Assembly: GCF_029395535.1 (NCBI RefSeq)
Contig: NZ_CP113920.1
Coordinates: 1 to 64,000, forward strand
Source of the DNA: Bifidobacterium sp. ESL0732
Lineage (GTDB): Bacteria; Actinomycetota; Actinomycetes; Actinomycetales; Bifidobacteriaceae
DNA: 64,000 bases
Direction of reading: 5' to 3'
The position numbers and the translations under genes are program-made. The notes beneath the pieces are model-generated. The model did not search any database and had not been told where the DNA came from. It was given only the letters and a program-made list of their open reading frames with translations. Positions 41,795 to 50,047 of the stretch are shown one piece after another (the stretch's first letter is position 1; every line of letters starts with the position of its first letter).

Positions 41795-44700
41795 ATGGTG
41801 AAGCACAAAGGATTAGCGAGGCTGGCCGGTGTGGTCGGCACCATCGCTATGGGATTGACAGGCATGTTGGTGACCGGCACCGCAAACGCTGCGTCACCCG
41901 CCAGCCATCCCGCAATAGGCCCGCAGATCTCCGCCACCAGCGGTGACGGGCGATTCAGCGAAGCTATCAACTGGGTGCAGTGGGATCAAAATAGCGATGT
42001 TAACATCTCCGGTAAGAAAGTCCATTGGGGTAAGGCGACGAATGCAGGTGATGGTCATTGGCTGATTACTCGTTGTGAAATTGATCCTACTGGCGATAGC
42101 AACACGTTATCGTCAGACAACATGATGACTACCTATAAGCCAGGAGAATGGTATGGCGATGGTCTTATCAATCTTTACAACCGTAAGAACTCAAATGATG
42201 AAAATACGTTGACCATTGGCTTGGCAAACGAGGAAGATGGCGCAAGAGTCAGTTTCGATTACTCCTGCACGGCTTTCCTCATTACTTCCCAGAACCGTCC
42301 TGAATATGGCGAAAGTTATGAGAGACCTGCAGCTGGTACTTACCAAGAAGTCGGGCTCGAAGGCATGGTATTCGCCGATGCCGAATCAAATAACTGGACA
42401 GGAAGTGCCGGTCAGCAGGAATACATTAAAGTTACTCCAACTGCTGAAGACCAGAAAACGCCTGATTGGAGATTGATTGACAGCTATCGAACTACTGGTT
42501 GCACTACGAATTCAGTAGCTGAACTGAAGGCTGATCAGACCATGCGTTTTCGTTCCGACGGAGAGCAATGCGCTGACAGCAATTACTCGTTTAGTGGACC
42601 ATCATCAGTGATGTTCCTGCAGAACTCTGAGAAGGCCAGAGTGGAAATAAAGGGTGGCGGCAAGACAGCCATCGCACTTGGTGTTGTAGCGGCCACCGAT
42701 TTCGGTGACGCCCCCGGACGCGTACCAGGATCCCAACCTGGAGATGCGGGATACGATGCTGACCACAATTACCAGGTTGCCAGCTCCCTCGTACAACCCC
42801 AGTGGAAAGGCGGCGAACTGGGTACTGATATTGTAAGCGCCGGTGCTTCCACTGAACCTGATGATCCTGACCCAAGTATGGCTGGTGCTCAGGTATTCAA
42901 TTTGACTCAAGCTCGTACAGACAAAAAATTCGCTGATATGGATGAGCCTTTACCAAGACTTGGCGTGCATGAGGATCCAGAATCACGAAGTCACCTTTCG
43001 CCAAACGCCGACTGGGATGATTTGAATGGTGACAAAGATGGTGGCACAATGCTCAACGACGAGGATGGTCTGGCTGAGGCACCGAAAAACGAAACAACTG
43101 GTAATGTGAAGATTCTGCCTGATCCAAGTGGCGATTTTACACAGATTGTCAGTTGTGCGGCAGATGGTGATGCTGAAGTCAGAGGCTGGATTGATTGGAA
43201 CCATAACGGTGTCTTTGACGAGAATACGGAAGCCAGTAACCAAGTGAAATGCCTTGATTCTGGTCCCAACGGTTCAGGCGGCATCAAACAAGGTACTGCG
43301 ACATTGAAGTGGACTATACCGGATGATGCTAAACGAGGTGTGGCTGTCAGTACTACGAGCAGAGCAAATCAATCATTTGAGCGCTTACGTATCACCGGGG
43401 AGAAGAGTCCTCTCGACAATGAGAATCATGGGATTATCGAACTCAAGGCAACCGGAATTACAACTACGGATGGCGAGGTTGAGGATTACCCTGTCGATGT
43501 CTATATTCCTACCATTCACGTGTTGATGAATTTGCCTGAAGGACGTAGAGATTCCACTGATCAGTTTGATATGACCATCAAGGATGCGAATGGCAATCAG
43601 GTGGACAGCGCAACAACCTCTGGTACGAATGATGGTATACAGACGAATCAGATTGGTCCTCGCAGCGTGGGACCGAACCATGAATACACATTATCGGCTT
43701 CGTTGGCAAACGGTTCAGCAAGTCAAGAAAGTGGTTATAAGACTGAACTGCAGTGTTTAGACTTGTCTAAAACCCCGAATGCTGCTGTACCTGTAGAAAA
43801 TGGCAAAATCAAGATGCCTGGTGCGTATGACGCAGATGTGCAATGCACCTACGTGAAGACAAAGCTAGCCAATCCGACGCTGAAGATCACCACGCACGTC
43901 AATGGTGGCACGGCTACCCCTGCGAACTTCCCAGTGACAGCGACACCGATCACAGGTGGAAATGAAACCAGTATGGGTGATGGAGATGCAGTTTCTCTCA
44001 ATGAGGGCTCCTACAAGATTGCCACCGACATGTCTGGCCAGACTGGTTATGAAGTCACTAGCCCGTTGAGTTGTGTCGTTCCTGGGACCCCTAGCACCCC
44101 GGTTTCCGTCGATGACGCAACCGTGGCCTTGGCCAACGGGCAGAACGTCGAATGTGAGCAGACCGTGACCCCTAAGGCCGCGAAGATGAAGCTGGAAACG
44201 GTGGTGAAGAACGGCAATGCCAAGCCAGAAGATTTTGACTTCACTGTGGCTCCGACGAGCGGCTCCAACGAGACAGTCTCCCAAGGTGGCATTGTGACTA
44301 CCCCTACCGGCGGTATCGCTTCGGTGACCGGTTCTGACAAGGCCAACTATACGCAGGTCAGCTTCGACTACTATAACGACGATACTGATCCTGGTCATAC
44401 CAATCCACTGACGTTGGCTCAAGCCCAAGCTGCCATGGCCAACGGTCACAATGTGACTGGTGTGCGCGTTGTTCAAGGTGCCCCGGCCAAGCTGACGCTT
44501 AAGACCGAGATGCAGGACGGCAGTGCTGTGCCGAACGGTATGGACTTCACTGTCAAACCTGCGAATGGCACTGGCATTCCCGTTACCAACGGTGGCAACA
44601 CCGGCGACATTCCAGGCGGCGCCAAGTACACGGTTACCGGTGCGGCACTTCCGGACGGTTATGAGGACGTCGGCGAGATCGTCTACACCGATGACGCCAC

Positions 44701-45550
44701 AGGCAATAGGTTGACCCCGGAGCAGGCGCAGATTGCGCTCGACGCTGGACAGCATGTCACCGGTGTGCGCACCATCGCCCAGAAGCCTACGCTCACGGTT
44801 CATCTCGACACCGACTACAAGTACGGCGGCACGGCTGCCGGCTCCAGCTCGAAGATTACCATTAAGCCGGTTGGCGGTTCGTCGCAGGACGTGACGCTTG
44901 ACCAGAGCAAGCAGGTCTCTTCGGGCAGGTACTCCGTCGAAGAGGCGCTCAACGCGGGCTACAAGCTCGAAAGCATCAAGGTCTACACCACCGATGCCGA
45001 CGGCAGCAACCCGCAGCCGGTTACGCTCAACCCAGACGGCACTTTCTACGTTGCCCCAGGCTCGCACGTGCGTGTCGATCTGAAGAACGTGGACGTGCCG
45101 GGCACGCTGGAATGGTCGCGCTACGACGGGGACGGCAAGACGCTGCTGAGCGGTTCTGAGTGGGAGCTGACCGGTCCGAACGGCGAAAAGATTGAGGTTC
45201 AGGATTGCACGGCGCTTGAATGCACCGGTGCCGACAAGGATCCGACGCCTGGCAAGTTCAAGGTCACGGGCCTCAAGTGGGGCAAGTGGACGGTTGCCGA
45301 GACGAAGGCCCCGGCTGGCCACGAGCTCACCAAACCGGTGACGCTGACGATTGATCCGTCTGCAAACAACGGTGACGGCTCTGGTCTGGTAAGGTCCAAT
45401 GTGTTCCAGAACGGTAAGACCGCAAGTGGCCCAGAGCTTTCGGCCACGGGTGCCGACGTTATCGCTGTGGTGGCGGTTGCGCTCATCACGCTGATGGCTG
45501 GTATGGCGCTCGCTACCGGAACACGCAAGGCGCTGCATCGCTACGAGTGA
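41795..45550 (+). CDS. CshA/GEVED fibrillar adhesin with SpaA domain, LSATG anchor (adhesin 2)
   Basis: A 1251-residue paralogue of adhesin 1. The signal peptide is cleaved probably after Ala32 (TANA|AS). The CshA-type N-terminal domain runs to about 300. The GEVED domain runs from FGDAPGRVPG (about 305) to GEVEDYPVD (about 565). About five beta-sandwich repeats follow. A SpaA-like domain begins LEWSRYDGDGKTLLSGS. LSATG at residue 1215 precedes a membrane helix and a basic tail. DNA from about 42000 to 43850 is visibly more AT-rich and uses different codons than the second half, which is close to adhesin 1, so the gene looks mosaic. It is likely wall-anchored by a sortase encoded elsewhere. 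Confidence 0.87.
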   Translation: MVKHKGLARLAGVVGTIAMGLTGMLVTGTANAASPASHPAIGPQISATSGDGRFSEAINWVQWDQNSDVNISGKKVHWGKATNAGDGHWLITRCEIDPTGDSNTLSSDNMMTTYKPGEWYGDGLINLYNRKNSNDENTLTIGLANEEDGARVSFDYSCTAFLITSQNRPEYGESYERPAAGTYQEVGLEGMVFADAESNNWTGSAGQQEYIKVTPTAEDQKTPDWRLIDSYRTTGCTTNSVAELKADQTMRFRSDGEQCADSNYSFSGPSSVMFLQNSEKARVEIKGGGKTAIALGVVAATDFGDAPGRVPGSQPGDAGYDADHNYQVASSLVQPQWKGGELGTDIVSAGASTEPDDPDPSMAGAQVFNLTQARTDKKFADMDEPLPRLGVHEDPESRSHLSPNADWDDLNGDKDGGTMLNDEDGLAEAPKNETTGNVKILPDPSGDFTQIVSCAADGDAEVRGWIDWNHNGVFDENTEASNQVKCLDSGPNGSGGIKQGTATLKWTIPDDAKRGVAVSTTSRANQSFERLRITGEKSPLDNENHGIIELKATGITTTDGEVEDYPVDVYIPTIHVLMNLPEGRRDSTDQFDMTIKDANGNQVDSATTSGTNDGIQTNQIGPRSVGPNHEYTLSASLANGSASQESGYKTELQCLDLSKTPNAAVPVENGKIKMPGAYDADVQCTYVKTKLANPTLKITTHVNGGTATPANFPVTATPITGGNETSMGDGDAVSLNEGSYKIATDMSGQTGYEVTSPLSCVVPGTPSTPVSVDDATVALANGQNVECEQTVTPKAAKMKLETVVKNGNAKPEDFDFTVAPTSGSNETVSQGGIVTTPTGGIASVTGSDKANYTQVSFDYYNDDTDPGHTNPLTLAQAQAAMANGHNVTGVRVVQGAPAKLTLKTEMQDGSAVPNGMDFTVKPANGTGIPVTNGGNTGDIPGGAKYTVTGAALPDGYEDVGEIVYTDDATGNRLTPEQAQIALDAGQHVTGVRTIAQKPTLTVHLDTDYKYGGTAAGSSSKITIKPVGGSSQDVTLDQSKQVSSGRYSVEEALNAGYKLESIKVYTTDADGSNPQPVTLNPDGTFYVAPGSHVRVDLKNVDVPGTLEWSRYDGDGKTLLSGSEWELTGPNGEKIEVQDCTALECTGADKDPTPGKFKVTGLKWGKWTVAETKAPAGHELTKPVTLTIDPSANNGDGSGLVRSNVFQNGKTASGPELSATGADVIAVVAVALITLMAGMALATGTRKALHRYE

Positions 45551-45569
45551 ATGAAGTGAATAAATAAAC

Positions 45570-45657
45570 AATCTGATGAGTCTGTAGATGTCGGTTCATC
45601 AGATTGGCCTGACGGCGGGTAGCAAGGGATTTGATTTCCTGCTACCCGCCGTCTTTT
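45570..45657 (+). terminator. Two successive hairpins after adhesin 2
   Basis: The first pairs AATCTGATGA (45570-45579) with TCATCAGATT (45596-45605). The second pairs GACGGCGGGTAGCA (45611-45624) with TGCTACCCGCCGTC (45640-45653) and is followed by TTTTGTC. The second is a strong terminator. Confidence 0.85.
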
Positions 45658-46027
45658 GTCTGTCCGAAGTCAATGAAAGAGCGGCCGTGAGTTAAAACGG
45701 CGGCTTTATAGCGGGTTCAATGGAGAATCCCTGTTGCCGGGTATGGTCGATTCGGCGGTTGAAGCAGTAATGATTTGGTTACTTGCATAGGATATGTATA
45801 TTTACAAAGATGCGAATATTATTTCGACAAAAACACCTATCAATCCCCATTATTATGCAATACGTATGAATAAACGTATTTCTTATACAAAAGATAACCG
45901 TATGGCTTCTCCCCTCGCTTAAATGAAAAATCGCTGTATTTCTTGTGAGAAGGTAGTTGAGAATGAGGAAAAATATTATCAGATAGCACTTTCTTTTTCA
46001 TGCACATCTGAGACGGGGGACGAAGAA
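45658..46027 (+). promoter_or_regulatory. Upstream region of adhesin 3 with leader shared with adhesin 1
   Basis: 370 bases, AT-rich from about 45780, without a credible gene. An in-frame ATG at 45923 extends the next gene, but the leader AGACGGGGGACGAAGAAGTG ending at 46030 matches 18 of 20 bases with the start region of adhesin 1, so the GTG at 46028 is taken as the true start. Confidence 0.5.
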
Positions 46028-49000
46028 GTGTCGAAATATCAACAAGAGTGTGACGTGACACGCAGGAAAGCAAAACAGCCGCATGGCATATTCCGTAAGA
46101 TTTCGGCGATTGCCGCTACGGCAGCCATGGCGCTCACGGGACTCGTGGTGGCGGCCCAACCGGCGAACGCGGTTTCGGCGACCGGAGGCAACGGACGTAT
46201 GCTCTCCAATATCAACTGGGTCGAGTGGGGCAACGCCGGCGAGCGGATCACCGGCAAGAAGGTCACGTGGACCACGCCGATCGAAATAGGGGGTGGCCAC
46301 TGGCTTTCGACCCGTTGCTCGTTGGAGCCATCAAGCGGCGTCGACACCGCCCTTTCGGACAAGTTGCCGATTCAGGCCTACAGGACGGGCGTATATGGTG
46401 GTGACGCCTTGGCTCAAATGTATTACAAAGGCGGTTCGGGCAACGAGAACCAGCTCACTGCGGGCCTCGCCAACGTCAACAATCGCGAGACGGTGACCTT
46501 CGATTTTGGTTGCGCCGCTTACCTTATTCCTTCGTCCGTCGATCCGTCGGCCACGCTCAACGACGGCACCAATACCGGCAGCTTCGTTCCGGTGCCTCTG
46601 CAAGGTCTGGTGTTCGCGGACGCGGAATCCAACAACTGGACGCGACACCAGCAGGAATACATCAAGGCCACGCCTCAAGGCGGCAATCCGACCTGGCGTC
46701 TGCTTGATAGCTACCGCACGCCCGGATGCCGCACGAACTCCATCGCCGAGCTCAAGGATCGCACGCTGCGCTTCCGCTCCGACGGCCCGCAATGCTCCAA
46801 TCACGGCGGTACCGGTCCGTCGTCGGCCATGTTCCTGCAAGGTTCCACCGGTGCTCAGGTGACGTTCAGGGGCGGCGGTGAGACTGCTGTGGCGCTGGGT
46901 ACTATTGTCGCCTCTGATTTCGGCGATGCTCCGCAAAGCTATGGGGCCGCAGGCTCGCTCTTCCAGCCGCAATGGCACGGTGGCGCTCTTGGTTCCGATA
47001 TTACCGGCACGACGTATAGTGAAAAGGACCCCATCGATCCCGATTCCTCCATGGTGGGCGCACAGTCCTTCAATCTTTCCCAGGCGCGTGACGTTGCCGC
47101 AGCATCTGCCAGCTCGGATACCGTTGCGAATTTCGCGCAACCCGAGCCGCGATTGGGTGACCGTGAGGATTCCGAGGCCGAGCCGCACTTCAGTTCTGGA
47201 GCCAATTGGGATGATGCCCATGGCGATGTCGGCGCTGATGGCAAAGTCATCAACGATGAGGACGGTGTGGATATTCCCGCCGATACCAAGGCCATCAACG
47301 TGACCCCCGATTCGTCCGGCAGCTATTCGTTGCCTGTCCGGTGCAGTGGTACCGGCGACGTGCGCGGATGGATCGACTGGAACCACAACGGCAAGTTCGA
47401 CGAGGCTCAGGCTAGTTCTGGCAGGGACAGGAACGCCGAGGCGAGCGATCAGGTGGCCTGCACCGCCGGTTCTGCGACCCTTCACTGGCAGGTCCCCGAC
47501 GATGCCCAGAATCAGATTTCTGCTAGTGGCAATCCTTCGTATCTGCGCCTTCGCATCACCAGTAATACGGGTTCGCCGATGGCTCCGACCGGTTTGGCCA
47601 GTGGTTCCGGCGAAGTCGAGGATTATCGGGCCGACGTTCACGTGCCGACCCTCACCGTGCTTACCAACATCGTCGGCGGTCGCAAGAACGCAGGTGACCA
47701 ATTCACGATGAACGCCCAAGCCGTCTCGCCCAGCACGCAGGATTTGAGCGTGACCACCAGCGGGTCGGAAAACGGCATTCAGGCTGCGAAGATCGGTCCA
47801 CGCAGCGTCGCGCCGCGTAGCGAATACCGGATAGCATCCACGCTTGTTCCCGCACCGTCTACACAGCCAAATGACTACACTCAAACTGTCAAATGCGTCG
47901 ATGTGAACAATAACAACAATGCGTCTGTGGCCTTGGACTCCAGCGGCAAGCTGCAGATACCCAATAATTATGACGCCAACGTGCAGTGCGTCTATAGTGA
48001 GAAAGCGTTTCCCGACCCTGCGCTGACACTGGTCACCGTGGTCCATAACCGCCACGGCGGCACCAAGACGCCAGGTGACTTCACGTTCACCGCCACCGAT
48101 AACAATTCTGCCGCGAGTACCTACCGTTACCAGAACACGGCAGGTGGGGATTCGTACCGGGTCGCCGAGGGCGATTACACCATCACCGGCTCCCCGGTTC
48201 CCGATGGGTATCGCGAGGTCGGGCCGATCACCTACGTCAACGACGCCACCGGAACGCCTGCAGATCTGGTTGATGGCAAGCCGGTGCTGCGTGTGCACGA
48301 GCACATTGTCGGTACGCGCGTGGTGGAGGATCTGCCGGGCAACCTGACGCTCAAGACCGTGGTTGACCCGAGCAACGGCGGCAGCGCCAAACCCAGCGAT
48401 TTCAGCTTCTCCGTGACTGCGCAAGGCGGCGACCGCTCGGATACCACGCCGTTTACCGAAGGCGAGAGCCGGGACGTCAATGCGGGCACATATACCATTC
48501 GGGGTTCCAATTTGCCGGCTGGTTACGAACAGATCGGGGATATCGCATACACGGATACCACCGCCAACAGGCCGTTGACACCCGCCAATGCGCAAATCGC
48601 CATTGCCAACGGGCATGCGGTCGTCGGCGTGCGCACCGTGCGTTCCTTGCTTGCAAAGATCAAGGTGATTACGCACGTTGAAGGCAACGACAACGGGTCT
48701 GGCAACAGCAACGTGACCCCCGCCGACTTCCCAGTTGATCTCGTTCCATCGACCGCCGGGTCAACCGGTGGTTCGGACATCGCTCTGCCTGACAACGCCG
48801 AGCGCAGCGTGCTCGCCGACAACTATAAGATCGTAACCGACATGTCGCGCGAGCCGGATTACCACGTCACGAAAGCCATGAGCTGCGTCATCAACAACTC
48901 CGAAGACGTTTCGCTCGACGAGGGCAAACTCGATCTTCCCAACGACCAAAGCGTGGTTTGTGAGCAGACGGTGGCTCCGCGTCCGAAGCCGGTTGAGCCG

Positions 49001-49189
49001 ACTGGGCCGACAGGGCCAAGCGGACCTGCGCAGCCTTCGCAGCCCGCGGGGCCGAATGCAAATTCGCAACCCAAGCGTGCCATACCTGCGACCGGTTCCG
49101 ACGTCGCCGGTATTGCCGCACTTGCAATCGTCACGCTGCTAGCCGGTCTCGCACTGTCCGCTGCGATCAAGCGGTATGGTCGCCGGTAG
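46028..49189 (+). CDS. CshA/GEVED fibrillar adhesin, IPATG anchor (adhesin 3)
   Basis: A 1053-residue paralogue of adhesins 1 and 2. The signal peptide is cleaved probably after Ala48 (PANA|VS). The CshA-type N-terminal domain, starting SATGGNGRMLSNINWVEWG, runs to about 290. A GEVED domain follows with FGDAPQSYG, DVRGWIDWNHNGKF and GEVEDYRAD. About four beta-sandwich repeats come next. It lacks the SpaA-like domain of the other two and goes straight to a Pro/Gly-rich stretch, IPATG at residue 1019, a membrane helix and a basic tail. The start at GTG 46028 is supported by the leader shared with adhesin 1; starting at 45923 would add 35 residues unlike a signal peptide. Confidence 0.86.
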   Translation: MSKYQQECDVTRRKAKQPHGIFRKISAIAATAAMALTGLVVAAQPANAVSATGGNGRMLSNINWVEWGNAGERITGKKVTWTTPIEIGGGHWLSTRCSLEPSSGVDTALSDKLPIQAYRTGVYGGDALAQMYYKGGSGNENQLTAGLANVNNRETVTFDFGCAAYLIPSSVDPSATLNDGTNTGSFVPVPLQGLVFADAESNNWTRHQQEYIKATPQGGNPTWRLLDSYRTPGCRTNSIAELKDRTLRFRSDGPQCSNHGGTGPSSAMFLQGSTGAQVTFRGGGETAVALGTIVASDFGDAPQSYGAAGSLFQPQWHGGALGSDITGTTYSEKDPIDPDSSMVGAQSFNLSQARDVAAASASSDTVANFAQPEPRLGDREDSEAEPHFSSGANWDDAHGDVGADGKVINDEDGVDIPADTKAINVTPDSSGSYSLPVRCSGTGDVRGWIDWNHNGKFDEAQASSGRDRNAEASDQVACTAGSATLHWQVPDDAQNQISASGNPSYLRLRITSNTGSPMAPTGLASGSGEVEDYRADVHVPTLTVLTNIVGGRKNAGDQFTMNAQAVSPSTQDLSVTTSGSENGIQAAKIGPRSVAPRSEYRIASTLVPAPSTQPNDYTQTVKCVDVNNNNNASVALDSSGKLQIPNNYDANVQCVYSEKAFPDPALTLVTVVHNRHGGTKTPGDFTFTATDNNSAASTYRYQNTAGGDSYRVAEGDYTITGSPVPDGYREVGPITYVNDATGTPADLVDGKPVLRVHEHIVGTRVVEDLPGNLTLKTVVDPSNGGSAKPSDFSFSVTAQGGDRSDTTPFTEGESRDVNAGTYTIRGSNLPAGYEQIGDIAYTDTTANRPLTPANAQIAIANGHAVVGVRTVRSLLAKIKVITHVEGNDNGSGNSNVTPADFPVDLVPSTAGSTGGSDIALPDNAERSVLADNYKIVTDMSREPDYHVTKAMSCVINNSEDVSLDEGKLDLPNDQSVVCEQTVAPRPKPVEPTGPTGPSGPAQPSQPAGPNANSQPKRAIPATGSDVAGIAALAIVTLLAGLALSAAIKRYGRR

Positions 49190-49320
49190 GCTGATAGGGT
49201 TGGTAAAAATTGGTAGAGAGGATTACCGGGGAGGCGGCATGATGGCTTTCCCGGAGTTGCTCAGGGTCCTTACGTAGGTGCTATTGAGCCTTTTTGGCAA
49301 GCATTATCCGCATTTTTGGC

Positions 49321-49857
49321 CTATATCCCAGTGCGCAGCTTCGCCTTGAGACGGCCGAAGAGGGATTGGCGTCGGCGGATGGCGGCGGGGAGAATCGGGC
49401 AGCCGGCGCAGATCAGGCTGTCCGGGTCAGGATCGCAGCCTTCGCCGGTGGTGGAGTTGCAGGATCGCAGGTCGTAGATATTGAGGCGGCCGGCTCGGCG
49501 CTCGCGTTCGATGACCAGATTCACGAAGTCAAGCGGAAGGCCCAACCTGTCCGCCACCATACGCGGTGTCTGGCCGTGGGTGAGTTCGTTGATGATGGTG
49601 GCCGCGATGGGTGCCGCCGATTTTCTGCTTGCTGTCGTGGTTTCATTATGGCGAGATGATGATGTTCGACCATTGCGGTGTGATACCGGCCGATCAGCAC
49701 GATCTGGCTTTGCATTGCAGCTGGAGGCTGTTACCCAATTACGATGATTATGTGATGATTTGCCTGCTTGTGTAGCACGGAATCCCTCAGACGGATGTTC
49801 CCTGTGTTCAGTGCTATCGAAGCTAGTAATAGAGAGATCGGAGATCGTTGGTATCAT
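49321..49857 (-). CDS. FeoC-like winged-helix Cys-motif protein
   Basis: A 178-residue protein downstream of feoB on the same strand. The second half looks genuine: a winged-helix-like segment, IAATIINELTHGQTPRMVAD, followed by four cysteines Cys133, Cys141, Cys150 and Cys153 (C-x7-C-x8-C-x2-C). This is reminiscent of the iron-sulfur motif of FeoC proteins. The first 80 residues are low-complexity and may not be translated; no better in-frame ATG exists before residue 100. A role in controlling FeoB is inferred from position and motif. Confidence 0.55.
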   Translation of the reverse strand: MIPTISDLSITSFDSTEHREHPSEGFRATQAGKSSHNHRNWVTASSCNAKPDRADRPVSHRNGRTSSSRHNETTTASRKSAAPIAATIINELTHGQTPRMVADRLGLPLDFVNLVIERERRAGRLNIYDLRSCNSTTGEGCDPDPDSLICAGCPILPAAIRRRQSLFGRLKAKLRTGI

Positions 49858-50047
49858 GCGGATCTCGATTTTTTGAATAGTATATTCTTCTTATGCTTGT
49901 AGCACGGAAACGATAAAACCTGCCTTAACGTTTTTCGGTGCTGTGACGTGAATACCACAGCGTTGAAATTCACGGATATAGCATCCGACGTAGCGACCAC
50001 ATGAGACCGAAGGAACCCGCAGAGCAATACGGCTGGGCTGATATATG

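Noticed and set aside
46331-48676. A 781-codon open frame antisense to adhesin 3
   Set aside because: It overlaps a well-supported surface protein gene and resembles no family.
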